Numbered from the stretch's first letter, positions 24,690 through 38,862 are shown. The stretch is DNA of 64,000 bases from Melitaea cinxia (GCF_905220565.1 NC_059409.1:1433501-1497500); one strand, 5' to 3'. Notes: a model not told the origin generated them from the letters alone. Translations and numbers: made by a program.

Positions 24690-24915
24690 GGTCTGGGTAT
24701 TTGTGCAGTCTTTGTGGGTCTCCCCACCGTGCCTCGGAGAGCACGTTAAGCCGTCGGTCTCAGTTGTTATCATGTACAGCTGATAGCGATCGTTACTCAT
24801 AGTAGGGAATATATCTGCCAACCCGCATTGGAGCAGCGTGGTGGATTAAGCTCTGATCCTTCTCCTACATAGGGAAAGAGGCCTATGCCCAGTAGTGGGA
24901 TATTACAGGCTAGGT
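24690..24915 (+). repeat. SINE family B lacking the tRNA head
   Basis: TTTGTGCAGTCTTTGTGGG, CCCACCGTGCCTCGGAGAGC, CCAACCCGCATTGGAGCAGC and the tail CAGTAGTGGGATATTACAGG. Well conserved, so relatively young. 23833-24689 shows nothing else. Confidence 0.78.
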
Positions 24916-24987
24916 TGGTAGGGAATTTTGTTCTTATTTAACCTGTCTTATTATGTTCGATCAATATATGTATATGTATTATAAACA

Positions 24988-25110
24988 TTTTTAATATCAT
25001 ATCAAAAATCGACCGTTCCAGCGGGGATCGATCCCTCATCTCCGACTCACCGTGTCGGTGCTCTAGCCAATTAATAACTTTTCCCTAATTTATGGGTACA
25101 CAAAAAATAA
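24988..25110. repeat. tRNA-payload fold-back element, partial
   Basis: ATATCATATCAAAAATCGACC, then on the minus strand a tRNA-like stretch (GGCTAGAGCACCGACACGG, B-box GGGATCGATCCCCGC) cut at AATTGGC, followed by CCTAATTTATGGGTACAC. Only one arm is present. Confidence 0.5.
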
Positions 25111-27002
25111 AATATGTATTATGTTTGATCTGTGATATATAGGGTGTAATTAATTAATAAATAATTTTTGTTTGTATGAAATGATTGATGTACCGTAACA
25201 GTAAGTTCTAACCAGTAACGGTATGAACGTTACTAATTACATTTAACTTAGATTAGTGTGAAAAATTCAATGAAAAATGACTGACAGCTGTGTCATGTTG
25301 CCACGTCAACAACGATTTCGAGTAATTGACAAACAACGCGTGGCGTAAAACCTGTTTCTATTACAATTGACAAATATACGAGATTAACGATTGCAATTGT
25401 TTGTTAACAAATCGTCACTTAAGTTGATTGATGTTACGCCTGCGTCATACATTCACGTCACGAGCATAATCACGTCATGACGATTCACTGAAGATGTCAA
25501 TTGATAATTGACAAATTATCAATACTTGAATAAATTAAATTAACAAAACTGAGAACAAAAGAATAACACATTAATTGAAACTGTTTCACTGTCGCTGTTT
25601 CAATTTTAATTCAATTGCAATTGTTAGTCTAATTAGTTCATAAACTATTAATTGGACATTACAATTGGTCATCTTCACTGCGCTTAAATCGTCATTAGTA
25701 ATTTCGACGTCAGCGAAGTTATTTGAAAAATTGCTTTTTTATTGAATTCCATTGAAATTCAATAATAAAAAGAAAATTAATTGAACTTATTTTTACTGCG
25801 TGGTAATAAAGTTTTGAACCAAGCACGTTACAATTTGTTTTTTTTTTTGTTTTTCTTTTTTTTCAATATTATTACACTTTTAAATCATTTCAATATGTTA
25901 TGGCAAAGGATCACCACAACACAACAAGACAATTTGGCATGTCAACACGTAAGGATACAAGGTACTGCTTCTAAAATTTAGATTATAAGAAAACACCTAT
26001 CGGCTTTTACGAGTACAATTGGCTTTAGTTATTACAAAAACGGCTCATAGTTTCTTCTACATACTTGCAAACTAATAACAAGAGTTATTTCACTTCTTGA
26101 CTCCACTTCATTTTGATACTTACAGTTATTGTGAAACTAAGTGACACAAAATGTAGTTATATGTGTAGTTATGTAGTAGTATGAGTGGCTTTGATTAATA
26201 CGGAAAAAATATTTTCTTGATGTTTTTACTAATGATAAATTAAGCGTATATTTTGTTTAACTTTTTTCTTCATTTCACTTCACTAGAACACTTACAATTA
26301 AAAAAAGAATGTATAATTCATTAATATAATTAAACAAATTGTTTAGTTACTTTGTAAATAAAGTATTCTTTAGACAAACAAATGATATGAAAACTGTTCT
26401 CTTTTAAAAGAAAGAATAAATTTTATTTACTTACAATGTTTTATTTTTCTATTGTGTAGGTTGTGTGAATAGCAGAAAGCGAAACAAATTGAATTTCATC
26501 GTTCGTTTTTTAACTTGTAAATCAAAGGCTTTCATGCTATGTTGAATGGAATTGAAATTTTACTCTTCCCCTGACGAAACATTATTTTTACCGTTTTTTT
26601 GCTGAATAAAATGTTTGAATACATTAATTGTATGGTGAAAAATAATTTCTTAACTCCCTTGAAAATAAAATGTGTTATTCAAAATTTTAATTAGTAACGT
26701 TTCAAATAATTAGTTATCTAGATTGCTTTAATGTTATGACAGTTTTCTTTTAAAAAGGCTTTCTGTTTACGCCTTTTGATACTTAAACAAAACTCTTTAC
26801 TTCAATTAGTACAAAATCGTCGTCAGATATAATTACTTTTTAAAATTTAATTTAAATAAAATGTTATAAATTTTTAAATTAATAACTTATTTAAACCTTG
26901 ATATTTTGACTGAAAAGAAGTCAATATTTTTATTTACATAATTTTTCATAGTTACCTAAAAGTATACACATATTTTTTTTAACACATGAGTTCACTCCAT
27001 TT
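25111..27002. other. AT-rich region without recognised features
   Basis: Very AT-rich, with many short ATTGACAA / CAATTG blocks between 25250 and 25650 and homopolymer runs. No splice-bounded exon, repeat family or RNA gene was recognised. Confidence 0.5.
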
Positions 27003-27075
27003 TTGGCGCGAACTTGTAGAGGCCTATGTCCAGCAGTGGACTGTAATCGGCTGAAAGGCTCAAATGATGATGTTT
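27003..27075 (+). repeat. RTE-type LINE/SINE family C tail
   Basis: GGCGCGAACTTGTAGAGGCC, TATGTCCAGCAGTGGACTGT, then GGCTGAAAGG...ATGATGATG. The (ATG)n tail and this block typify lepidopteran RTE-like 3' ends. It lies about 450 bp before globin exon 2. Confidence 0.6.
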
Positions 27076-27526
27076 TTTTTGGAGTTTGGTAATTCAAATA
27101 ATTTTAGAAGACTGAAGGTATAGAACAAGAAAGAACGAAATATAAAAAAAAAAGTATTTTTTTTTTATGTGAACTAAGTTAATTTAGTAATAAATGGGCC
27201 AAAAATATTATTGTTTTCGTAATTATAAGAGCCTGTTTAGTTTCAACTTTTACAGAAGAATTTTCGCTGAACTCGACTTTATTTAAGAAACAACCACTTT
27301 TCATAACAATGTCTGAAACAAAACTCTTCAACATAAGCTACGTATTTCCTTATGAAGACATAAATAATAAACCCTTTCAACTAACATAACAATAAATAGA
27401 AATTAAAAATGTAGATCAAACAATCATTAACAGTAGAATTAATAAAGTATTTTGTGCCCTAAAAATAACAGCACTAACTACATTAAAGAAACAATATACA
27501 AAACTAACACTTTCAATTATTTCCAG

Positions 27527-29766
27527 ATTGTTCGAAGAGAATCAAGATCTGCTTAACATGTTCGAGAAGTTTCGTCAATACAGGACGAAGGATGAACAGA
27601 TAAATTCAATGGAATTAGCTGAACATGCGAACAATGTGATGAACACGCTGGACGAGGGTATAAAGACATTAGATGATTTAGACAACTTTTTTGAATATAT
27701 ACACCAAGTTGGAGCGAGCCACAGGCGGATACCTGGTTTTAAAGTTGAATATTTTTGGGTGAGTTCGTTATAGACTATCTTAGATCTTTGTGATTGCTTC
27801 TAAAAAAGAGGTTCTCAATACAATCGTATTTTTATTATGTATGTTACTACAGAACTTTTAACTGGGTGGACCGATTTTGGTAATTTTTTTTAATCGAAAC
27901 GTGCTGTATATCATGTGGTCTCATTTAAATTTGATCGAAATCTGATGACTACTTTTTGAGTAATCTTTGATTTTGGTTTTTTTTTTTCGTTTACAAGACA
28001 AAGAATTTAAAAAAATCTGGTCCTAATAAAGGTAGCTTAAAGCCTATATTTCGAGTAACAGCTAATAAAAAACGCATACATACATACACAATATGGTATA
28101 TACATAAGGTTCTATTTTACAGAAGGATGAGGTATTATTTATTGACTAAATATTTTTTTATGAGAGAATCTTAATTATTCTATTTATCAAATTATATAAT
28201 CAAAGTTTATATAACATTAATAAATCAAATTGTGAATTGATATCGCTATAAATTATCTTGAAAAGAAATCTAAAAATAATATTTCAAGCAGAGATATCAA
28301 AAGAAAACTCAATAAGACCCAATAACGAATAGTGCAGATACTACGAACTTAAAAAGGATATTTCCTTTATGAAAATAAAAATCATCGCAACAGCAATAAG
28401 TAATAAACTATGTATTAAAAATATGGAATATTCTATCAGAAAATATTAAAAAGAGTGAAAAAAACAGTACCTATATATAAATACAATAACTTATATTATT
28501 ACGTTTGAGTCTACTTAGGTTATGCCTTAAATTAAACATTATAATAGTTTATAGTTTAATATTTGTTAGTTAATAGTGGTTAAAATTTTGATTAAAATCA
28601 ATTCTTCTAAAGAAATACTTTTCAAACAATTTATTTCAAAAACTATTGAACTTATTTTATCCTTTAGTAATCCTTTTACGGTTAGACGGATCGAAAAACT
28701 ATGCCATAAATGTTTCATGACAATTCATAGTAGGGGTTAGCTTTAAATGTCAGCGCAGATATGACCGTGGGAGACATCTAGGACTTCTTACACAACTAGA
28801 GTGGCAAATAAGTGTACGTTCTGTCTGATGTAAAGCGATTACCGTAGCTAATGGATGCTTGCAACACTAGAAACCCTGTAAGTGCTTTGCTAACCCTACT
28901 CGTGTTCGTCCCCAGGAGCCCTGACCATCTAACTCACCACAGGAACAAAAAACTGCACCAATTTTGACCCAAATATTATCTAACCTCAAGATAAAAGTCG
29001 TAAATGTGTCAATACTAAGAAAAAGCAACATTTCAATAACGGAGAAAATTAATAAGGATAATCCGTCGCGTTGTTGCTGAATTTCTTACAACTCATGTAG
29101 ATTATCTTATACTAATTTTCCTCAACAACTTAATAGAGCTCAGATTTATCCTTACTAATTTCGTAAAAGCACGACGGTCACTAATTAACGGTCTCGGGTT
29201 CTGTCTCCAGCCTAATATTATCCTTGGTAATGTTGACCGTTGCTATTTTATTAATCCATAGAACTGTGTTCATCTAATTATTTCATTTATTACACTCGGC
29301 ATTCCATTCGGTTTTTTTGCGTTATCCATTTTATTTATCAGATATTTTGACATCAATAAATTTAAATTTAGTATACTCCGTCTCTTTTTTAAGCCTATAA
29401 AATTATTTTCTACATAACACTGTTTAAAATATTGTGTCCTAAGGCACCAAGCAATCGAATAAATGATAAATACTTAAAAACAATTTTTTTAATGATATTA
29501 TTTGATCCCGCAACATGTACGTTTTAAAACAGACAGTAAAATAATTTTTTATTACAAAAATACGCTAATAATGAATTTCGTGAAATCTAAATATTTAAAT
29601 TCTCTTCCAGAAAATTGAGACTCCGTTCCTCGCAGCAGTCGAGTCAACCCTCGGTGACCGATACACGCCGAACGTAGAAAACATCTACAAAATAACAATC
29701 AAGTTCATCCTGCAGACTCTTGTCGACGGATATGAGAAAGCAGCCTCCAAAGCGAACCCAACATGA
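27527..29766 (+). CDS. Globin (globin X-like), exons 2 and 3; first exon not found upstream
   Basis: Two spliced exons of a heme-binding globin. Exon 2 is 27527-27758: its acceptor ends TTCCAG at 27526 and its donor GTGAGT starts at 27759. Exon 3 is 29611-29766: its acceptor ends TCTTCCAG and its TGA is at 29764-29766. Exon 2 carries the B/C to F helices: Phe CD1 in MFEKFR, the distal E7 His in ELAEHANNVM (codon 27624-27626) and the proximal F8 His in VGASHRR (codon 27720-27722). Exon 3 carries the G and H helices and ends SKANPT. The exon 2 acceptor is phase 2 and the exon 2/3 junction is phase 0, matching the conserved globin introns B12.2 and G7.0. Both axial histidines are present, so heme binding is expected; whether it is hexacoordinate cannot be read from sequence. 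No first exon is visible in 1-27526. The only candidate in the window lies downstream at 45666. The 1.85-kb intron holds two old repeats. Confidence 0.88.
27832..28010 (+). repeat. Repeat family D fragment in globin intron 2
   Basis: ATGTATGTTACTACAGAAC, TGGGTGGACCGATTT, CATGTGGTCTCATTTAAATT, GAGTAATCTTTGATTTTGG. Matches the first module of 4117-4720. Confidence 0.6.
28800..28960 (-). repeat. Repeat family A, very diverged, in globin intron 2
   Basis: GCGATTACCGTAGCTAATGG, GCTTGCAACACTAGAAACCC, GGAGCCCTGACCATCTAACT. Many changes, so it is an old insertion. Confidence 0.6.
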
Positions 29767-30370
29767 ACGAGTAGATTAAAATAATTGGTCTAAAATCTTA
29801 ACTCCTTCATGAAACTCGATTACCGCATGAACACGTCCTAAAAATGTGTTCGTAATTTCTTATGCTACATATTAATGGTCACATTTATACGTATAATACA
29901 GAAAAATAGTATCGCCAAAATTGGCGTTCATTTTGATTTGGATTCTAAAATTTCCATATCAATTAACGAATTCAATTTTCGCAATATCGAAACCTTACTT
30001 AACTTAACAAATCTGAAAACCAATACAAACACGTTGTATCAAGAAAAATCTATAAATAGACAATATATCTTTACTTGGCTTTACAAATCTTTAAACAATT
30101 GATCTTGAATGACAACTGTTTTCACATTATCCATACCACTGAACATGTCGTTTATGTTAAACATGTGCCTATTATCTTTTACGACACAATATCACATTAG
30201 ATATTCATTTGCGTCATTTAGATATTCATTAAACTTGCAACTATGTTATTCAGGTCAATTTTGTTCCAATAGGTATTAAATGATGGTTATGATATGAGTT
30301 TTTTAGTACATTTTTTTAATTTCTATTTGGTTTTTGAGTAATTAAAAAGAAAGCATAATTCAAATGTAAA

Positions 30371-30668
30371 GTTTTTTTTTTTTTTTTTTTTTTATATCAC
30401 TAGTTCGGCAAACAAGCGTACGGCTCACCTGATGGTAAGCGATTACCGTAGCTTATAGACGCCTGCAACACCAGAAGTATCGCAAGCGCGTTGCCGACCC
30501 AATCCCCAATCCCCCCAGGAGCTCTGGTCACCTTACTCACCAACAGGAACACAATACTGCTTGAAAACAGCATTATTTTGCTGTGATCTTCTGTAAGGTC
30601 GAGGTACTACCCCAGTCGGGCTGCTCCATATTTTGAGCAGGAAATTCCTGCTGTGCCCTACCTCAGTT
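30371..30668 (-). repeat. Repeat family A, full length with long T-run
   Basis: A T-run of about 24, then GTTCGGCAAACAAGCGTACG to GCTGTGCCCTACCTCAGTTT. Close to the family consensus. 29767-30370, the stretch after the globin stop codon, has no convincing AATAAA before this repeat. Confidence 0.82.
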
Positions 30669-33600
30669 TGTGAATTGTGAGTGAATTCATAATAAGAATA
30701 AATAAACATTTCATTCAATGGTTTCATGTAATGCTATGACAAATTGTAATATAAGAATTTAATTTGAGAAACGTAACAAAACTAAACTTTTCAATATATG
30801 ACTATAGTTACTTAAAGAAACTACAGTCATATATCAGTAGAGTATCGGTCATATATCAAGTAGTTTGTTAATCCATGCAGATTGAAAAAATTCGGTCGGT
30901 CGGTCAGTTGCTAAAGTCGGGCTCATACAACATGCATATAGGTCCAAATTACCCATCACTTATATGACTTCAATATTTGTCATAAGCGAGGACCATACCT
31001 TCGACTGCTAGCGTGATAGGTTGTGACTCAAAACCCATCAGTAAAATTGAAGCATAAATTAGCCCTGTAAGTAATGAATCGTTAAAAATAGCCTCTTTAA
31101 AAGCAAAGTAAACAGTAAGTAACTTAAATATCAATCACTATCAGTCGAAATAACGACATTAATAAATATTCTCAAGATCGAAAACGATCCTAATTCCCCC
31201 GCTCGTTGGATTACATTAATTTCTGTGACAAGCGTTTTATTTCAAAAGCAAATATTTATCTGAAATTTATTATATATTTTATTTATTCTTTACTATGTCT
31301 ATTTGGTAATATCATTACCAGGCTTTGTTGCACGATTTGTTTTAGCCTTCATATTAGTACTCCTGAACATTTACGCATTTTTGACTAATTCTACTTATAC
31401 TAATTCGCGATGCCTAGCCATCTGTTCCTTGTGTATTCTTAAGATCTAGTTTCAGGTACAGATATGTCAAGGCAATTTCTTCCGACGTATTCATCAGACC
31501 ATCGCACGAAATGGTCCAGTTTAGGACTATGACTAAAACATAATAATGCCAATGAACTTAATACGACGATTTCAGTTATATCACCAGCAATTGATCATAT
31601 GGTAGATGTTGAAGCGACTTTCAAATCTCCTTTATTTTATATTGCTTTTTTATTTGGTGTCATTTTTTGAGTACCAAAGAGGTTACATTAGCAACGCTCT
31701 GGATGTCACCATTGAGATCTTTCAACTATCCCTACCTTTACAATAGTTAACTTGTTTGGAAAAATTAATAATTTACTTATCTTCATCTTCTACTTCATCT
31801 TCGATGTGTCATTATGTTGTTTTGAACTCAATAACAGGTAACAGATGTATTATAATTCTATACTAACAATTCCAAGCAGCCTAGTCGTAGGTCTGGGGTA
31901 GTCTTAAATTACGTACAATGAACAACGAGGAAACCTTGAGTTCAATTTTCTTAATTGGTTACTAATTAGAAAGTCACGCACAAACACATACGTATGAGAA
32001 AATACAGAACCGTGTAATTACGGTAATCGAGTATCATTACTGACATACTTTGTAATTTCTTTTAAGGGATTTTGATTAGACTTATTTATTATTTAATAAT
32101 AATTAAAATAAATAAATTTAAACAATTAAAATATCAATCGCTTGTTGTAAATAATAATGTACTTGTCAATTGAAAAGTTTAATTAATCTAGTTTTTAAAT
32201 AAGATATGTACCTATATACCTTATCATTAAAACTTAAGAATTATAATTGTGTCCTCAGTCTAAATGAAATTAATAATAGAGCGTCTTTCTATTTGTTTCT
32301 TTGTTTTATATAAAACAACGTAATTTTTGTATTTAATTAGCTATACGAATATATAATATATAAAAAAAATAATGAATCCTTGAAAATATATAAGTATATT
32401 TCTTGTAAAAATCTTAATTTAGGTAATTATTTTAGCCAAAAATGTAACAAAGGGGAAGTAATATTTAAAATTTCTGTAATGGGTAACTGCTACGCAATCA
32501 TCTGCCAAAGAAAAATTCGTGAAATTAATACCATTTATTCAGGATGACGATCACGATTTACCGTGTAACATCCCACTCTTGGGCACCGGTCTCTTTCTCC
32601 GTGTTCGCATTTACTATACGCACAGAATTCTATTACATAGTAAAAATATATCACTTTTTTTTAGATCGGTTAAGGTATGTGGTCAGAAACACTAAAGTTT
32701 TCATTGTATGTTTTTGGGTTAGCTAACATATTTATATGAATAATAATTTCCATATTAGCGTTACTTGTACATTTTTGATCTCATTTCTTTTGGTGCTCCG
32801 TTGTTAATAATATTTTTTCGCTTTGTTTAATAAACTAATTTATAATCCTTATAATGTAATATTAATAATTATTTTTCTAGTATTCTGTACTGTATCAGCT
32901 AGTGACTTAAAACACCGCTAAGAGTGAGATTACACAGATTTATTTTCGAATAATACGAGTTTACTTTACGCAAACGAATTTATTTTTTATGCAAATTTAA
33001 CACTTGAACAATTAGTTGTACTACTAATGTGTGCACCTCTAATATATAATTAATATAAATTAACATTTATTATTTGGATTTCTTTTACTATGAATAAAAT
33101 GATATTTATTATTTAAATTTATTGTCTACAGAATATGCGTATGCGTAAATATGCGTGTATTGCGTGTAGAACTTTGTAGCAACTACGAAGATGTCAAATT
33201 TATTAACGATATTTTTGTACAAATGAACTTAGCGTTAATCATGAAAAAAAATTATTCCTACAGATTGAAGTCAGCAAAATGAAATAACAGTTCTATTCGT
33301 TTATTCATTTGAATTAATAAATCTGTTCAAATTCCGGTCATAATCAAAATCCTTTAAATTATATCCTTGGACAAAAATTGTCAATTTGTTGTATTGTTAA
33401 ATGAGAAAGTTATCAAAAACTTCTGTCATCGTCATCGTCGGTCTCATGCTGTCTCGTTCACATTTAATTTAACAGAAAGAGACAAAAAATGAGATCTCCG
33501 TAGGTGTGTGTTTTATATATATATATATATTATAAACGGCTATGATTAATTATTATGTATTTAAATGTGAATATATATATAGAGCGTTGGTTTCTGTCTG

Positions 33601-33929
33601 ATTTTACTGCGAACACATTAAAAATAATCTTCTTACAAAGTTTTGAGACGTTATAATTACTCGTACTTTAGTTAAAGTAATCTTGGTACTTACTTATTAT
33701 CCCTTAACTACTGCAAAACATTTTCCTAACTCAGTTTGATACTTGACAAATAATATTATTGTTAAAATGTTTTGAAGGTTATTGTAAGGTCAAAATAACG
33801 TTTCACCGAAACATTTTGAGACAAGAATAGTAAAGAAGCACACTTTTGTAAATTAAAATAATAACAAAAAAGTTATTGTTCAGTTCGCAGAGTTATAAAA
33901 TAAATATTTTTTGAAAATAAAAGTACCCT
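30669..33929. other. AT-rich region without recognised genes
   Basis: Scattered short ORFs only. One SINE family B scrap lies at about 32557-32606 (GTAACATCCCACTCTTGGGC, CTCTTTCTCCGTG). (TA)n runs occur near 33515. No coding or RNA feature is supported. Confidence 0.5.
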
Positions 33930-34150
33930 AACTTACTCCTTATTACATCAGCTATCTGCCAGTGTAAGTCCCGTCAAAAGCGTTCCAGCCGTTTCAGAGA
34001 TTAGCCGGAACAAACAGACAGACAAACAGACGAAAATTGTAAAAATATCATTTCGGTATATGTACCTTGTATACATCCATGTGCATTTAGTAAAGAGCCG
34101 TTATTTTAATATTACAAACAGACATGCCAATATTTGTTTGTATAGATATC
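33930..34150 (+). repeat. Interspersed repeat (GCCGTTTCAGAGATTAGCCG block)
   Basis: CGTTCCAGCCGTTTCAGAGA, TTAGCCGGAACAAACAGACA, GTACCTTGTATACATCCATG, GAGCCGTTATTTTAATATTA. I recognise this as a frequent lepidopteran repeat, probably Helitron-related, but no second copy in this window confirms it. Confidence 0.4.
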
Positions 34151-36344
34151 ATTAAAAGAAATAATTAAGAGATATTTATCACCCAGTCTTTATGCATATC
34201 GAATTTAGACTCGAAAACCTTATTTTGATTAATTTCAATCTTGTGAAAACAAGTCGAAGTTGACTGACAACAAAGTAAACCTTTTTGTACTATCGAATTT
34301 CTATCGATAATGTGTTCGCAGCCTAAAATAATATGAAAAGTCGTATTATATGACAAGGTAGTACGCTTCTAACACAATAGATGTTATATTAGGTAATATA
34401 CATATATAGTACATATTATATATGTGTGTGTGTTGGATGTATTGAGACTTAATAAGCTGTAAAAACTATATTTTAATTGTTCTTTGTTATATAGTATTAA
34501 ATTTAGTTCTTTTTTTTTAATTTATAACTAAACCTTGTGTAAAAAATCTCACAAACGTCATAAAAACATGGACAAATGACGAGCAAATTTTCATATCGTG
34601 GAGGTTGTGAGATCAATGAGAGTTTGGTCTACATTTGTCCATCTTTTTGAAGTTTATGGCATTTTTTTTTTCTATAGGGAACTTTTTATGCGATCTGCCA
34701 TCTTTTGTATGCCATTTTACTAAAATAAAAATTAAAAATCAAATTTTGTTAAATTTTAACTATAATTCAAATTAATCGCCTTGTACCAAATAAAATTAAA
34801 ATTATAATTGTTTATTTTTGTTATTGTTTCACGAATTTACTGTATTATAAATATTTAATTTAATTTGTTAAATGCATGAATGTATTATGTAGTCAATAAA
34901 AATATGTAAATGTGCTGAAATAAAAAGAAAAATTTAGTGTTTGCACTCCTTTAAAGTCTGACTCTTTTGACGAATCGATTTTGAAAAAAAAATTTGAAAT
35001 ATTATTGATATTATAATTAAATAAATGACTATTTTATTGAATTTAAAAATTGAGATTGAGCTGGATTTCCCGCATTTTGTAACTCGTAGGTGTTTCATTG
35101 ACTAATAATTTTTGTACAGTCTACGTTGAGTTTTGTACAAGTCATCGAAATGTTGGTCATAGTTTACCCAGACTTTGTGGTTGCGTTGTGTGTGTTCCTT
35201 GATCCCTGACTAACTATTCAAATCCTATCAGGGACCTATAGGGGATCGATGACTGTAAAGCGTATATATTATTTTTACTAATACTATGTTATGTTCAATA
35301 TGAGATATTAATAATTATTCTTATTTCCAAGAACGTCAAGTTCCTTCTGTAACATTCAACTTGTGAAATGCAAATATAAAAAAATAGTTTATATATCTCG
35401 TCTGTTATATAAGCTTCAAACAATCTAATTGGAACGTAAATTTGTATTTACAATAAAATTTTCACAGATGTGTACGTTAATTTGTGTTTTTTTTTTTTTG
35501 ATCATGAGCTATCGTGTTGTCTTACTTCATACAAAACGGTGTAATTTTTTTCCGTTTGCAAAGGTTTTACAGCCGAAAAACTATTTAACTATTCAACACG
35601 TTGTTCTACGTATATAGACACAACATGGTTATAACTTAGGCTAAAAAACATCATACTATGGCACATAAATAGAACCAAAACCTTAAATACAAGGATTCGT
35701 CAACTTCGTAGTATAATACAAACATTAAACACTCAAATTATTGTTCCCCTCGTGGGGGGACTCAGGGGTAATTAATAATGAGTACACAATTCTCGCCTCG
35801 GATTTATTCCGCAATTTGAAAGAGTCGTTAGTTCTAAAGAGGGTCATTATTTGAAATGGATCTGCCATTTCTTAGAGACTATTTGAGGTTAAAATGTTGA
35901 AAACGGCAGTGATATCTCTGGAATTGGCTTTCTCTATCGATTGACGCAAGCATGCTTTAAGTATGTATCTATATGTATATCTATGTGTATGTAAAGAAAT
36001 AGATAATTCTTTTCATTGGTTTGAATGTTACGTACTGGCCGTAAAGCAGTGCTGTCAATGCAAATGAACAGATTATAAAAGGATTGGAAAAAAGATGATA
36101 TGGCGGTTAAGACTAAACCTTATTTAATTTGTTTAGATTATTAAAAAAAAAGATTAATAAAGAAATTGACACTGTGAATAATAAACGTTAAATGTCAGTA
36201 TTTATCAGACAACTAACTAGTTATTATATTTTGTATTCTTTTTTTTTTTTTTTTGATGTTTAACTTGTATAATACATTTTAAGCAAAGCAAAATAATAGG
36301 ATGGTATATTAAAAAATATAAAAACATATCCACTCCTAATACAT

Positions 36345-36432
36345 CTGGTGTTGCGGGCGTCTATACGCCACGGTAATCGTTTACCATCAAGTGAACCGTA
36401 AGGTTGTTTGCCGACCTAGTTGTAGAAAAAAA
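36345..36432 (+). repeat. Repeat family A 3' fragment
   Basis: TGGTGTTGCGGGCGTCTATA, then GTTGTTTGCCGACCTAGTTG and an A-run. 5' truncated. 34151-36344 holds nothing I recognise. Confidence 0.7.
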
Positions 36433-36570
36433 AAATTGAACCCCAATCTTACATTATTGTGTCCTCACAAAATGAATTTACTCACTATTAGTTAACATTA
36501 ATTATAAAAGAATAGAAATTACAATAGTATTTATTTAATTGACAAAATTTTTTTTTTTTAATTATAATGA

Positions 36571-36835
36571 AAATGAATTAAATTATAATGAAACAACTTT
36601 TTCGGATTTAATCGCGGATTATTGTCTTTCCATCATTCTCCTTAAAACTACACCTAGTTCGCAAGTCCTGGGAACTGCTCTGAGTTACTCCTTCTGCTAT
36701 ACAATGGACCCGGCACCCGCACGGTGAATCCAGGGAATCCTAAGAAGTTCGTCTCTTTCTCTTTTTTAGACGCCCGACACCATGACCATGGTTGCTGTAA
36801 AGTATCCGAAATGTCGAGCGTCAAAAAAAAACAGA
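36571..36835 (+). repeat. Interspersed repeat family G
   Basis: Shares TTTTTCGGATTTAATCGCGG, TTTTTTAGACGCCCGAC and CCATGGTTGCTGTAAAGTAT with 46019-46200 and (inverted) 52140-52260. Here a GC-richer block (36640-36735) splits the two shared ends. Confidence 0.5.
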
Positions 36836-37359
36836 ATAAACCACTATAAAACCCAAAAACATTGTTTAATTATATTAACAAATATTTATTAGAAATACTT
36901 TATAAGAAAACTTCTAAAGCATGAACAACTCAAATGAGAGACGAGCGAAAAAATAAGATTAATTACAAGTAAATTATAAGCTTTAATTACAAAATACCTA
37001 ATAACAGTTGGTTTTATTACACGAACAGTATTATTTTTCATGAACATAGAATAATTAATATGCTTTTAGGAAGGTTCAAGGTTATGTTAATTCAAAGAAC
37101 TTATCGGGCGAAATATCAGAAAATAATACGTAGTTAGTTATGATAATATGGCGACCGACGGAAATCTTTTTAAAAACAATATTGATTTAATGTTACAATA
37201 GCTTCCAGCTGTCAATTTGTTCTGTTGATTGATCAGAATATATCCAAAACGTTAATACCATACCAGACTTCTGCACAAAATGCAGAAAAATCTTAGCAAT
37301 TCGCAGTTATTTTAATTTATTATACGTTGTACGATTGTGGAACTTTAAAACTTAAAGCT

Positions 37360-37495
37360 AAATAATACTGCTCCTTGGTAGGTCAGCAACGCGCTTACGA
37401 TGCTTCTGGTGTTGCAGGCGTATAGGCAGGGTAAGCATTTACCATCAGGTGAGCGGTACGCTTGTTTCCCGACATAGTTGTATATAAAAATAGCC
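37360..37495 (+). repeat. Repeat family A with internal deletion
   Basis: AGCTAAATAATACTGCTCC joins directly to TTGGTAGGTCAGCAACGCGC, then TTCTGGTGTTGCAGGCGTAT and GTACGCTTGTTTCCCGACAT. The middle 70 bp or so is lost. Confidence 0.7.
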
Positions 37496-38140
37496 TTTTT
37501 TCAGGCTCGGTCTTGTAACTTTTAACCCTTAAAAATTTACAGCGTATACTACCCATAAAATCTAAGTGGGGAGTAGTGGAACCATGTAAACCGGAAGCAA
37601 TTTATTCTTACTCATGTCCACATGAGTGAGCCGAGGGCTATAAGCTATGAGCTATGAGGGCTATGAGCTCTATAAGCTAAGTTAATCGTGAAAATGAATA
37701 TCGTTTAAAATCTATGTGTACTTTGCCTGCATTGAAATAAAATACTTCAGAAAAAACTATTTTTTTCGGAAAGTTGATTCTTGGAAATAAAAAAAAGGAC
37801 ATAAATTCAATCCTTATTCATGATTTCGCACTCTTGTCTTTTGTAGTGCGAAACAAGATTAATGATAACCAAAAAGGAAATAACGTTTCTTTTTTCGTGA
37901 GGAAATAAAACATGAAAGGGAAAAGGTATACGATTCTTACGGAAATTTTTAATGACATTATATTATCTTCAAACGTAAATAATATATTGAAACCGAAGTT
38001 AAGAAAAGTTGTTTATATTTTTTTATTTTTTTTTATTAAGAAGATAAGTTAATTCTCTTTGAATATTTTAATATAAGTTTTTGTATATAATGATTAATTC
38101 ATCTTGATAAATATAATGATTAATTTTATAACTATAATAA

Positions 38141-38862
38141 TCACTACATAGTATAAAACAAAGTCGCTTTCTCAGTCCCTGCACATGTATGTACGCTTAA
38201 ATCTTTAAAACTACGCAACAGATTTTGATGCGGTTCTTTTTAATAGATAGATTGATTCAAGAGGAAGGTTTATATGTATAATAACATCCATTAAATAGTG
38301 GAGAAATACTGTTATTTTTGAGTTTTCTAATGTTATGTCGTAAATAATAATTATTATTATTTTTCGCTTAAATTGCAAACGCAGGCTGAACCCTACGAGA
38401 TTTATCAAAATAATGTACTAAGTATTGTACACATTAAAAAGGTCTACAGAAAACTCCGCGATGGTATATACCTATCTCTTATGGATATCCCACAATAACA
38501 TTTTTTTGTCATTTACTTTTTACGACAAATAATGGCTAATTTTCGAAGCGATTTTAACCAATACAGCCTTAATCCTTATCCAATTAAATACCTTAAATAT
38601 ATTTTTTATTTAATATAGATCTATATGGCCCTTTACAGCATATGATTTAAATGAATATTTTCGAAGATATTACAGATTTAAAAATCGCGGTACGTAGCGT
38701 TTGCGGCGGTTCCGGCCGGCTTTTACTCTAAGTTAACGCGTGCGGGCCACGGGCAGTAATGAATAAATCAAAACTACTGGATCGATTTTAATCATTTTTT
38801 CAGTGAATGACTTAGGCTATAATTATATTTTATACCCGTGCGAAGCCGGAGCGGGTCGCTAG
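38141..38862 (+). mobile_element. Non-autonomous Helitron, 722 bp
   Basis: Starts TCACTACATAGTATAAAACA directly after an A and ends GCCGGAGCGGGTCGCTAG before a T, the A^T insertion typical of Helitrons. There is no coding frame for Rep/helicase. It is nearly identical to 59620-60275 except for about 65 bp (around 38718-38785) absent there, and the close match suggests fairly recent spread. Followed after three bases by another Helitron. Confidence 0.85.

Noticed and set aside
29875..30102. 75-codon ORF just after the globin stop
   Set aside because: Different frame, no homology, probably 3' UTR or intergenic.
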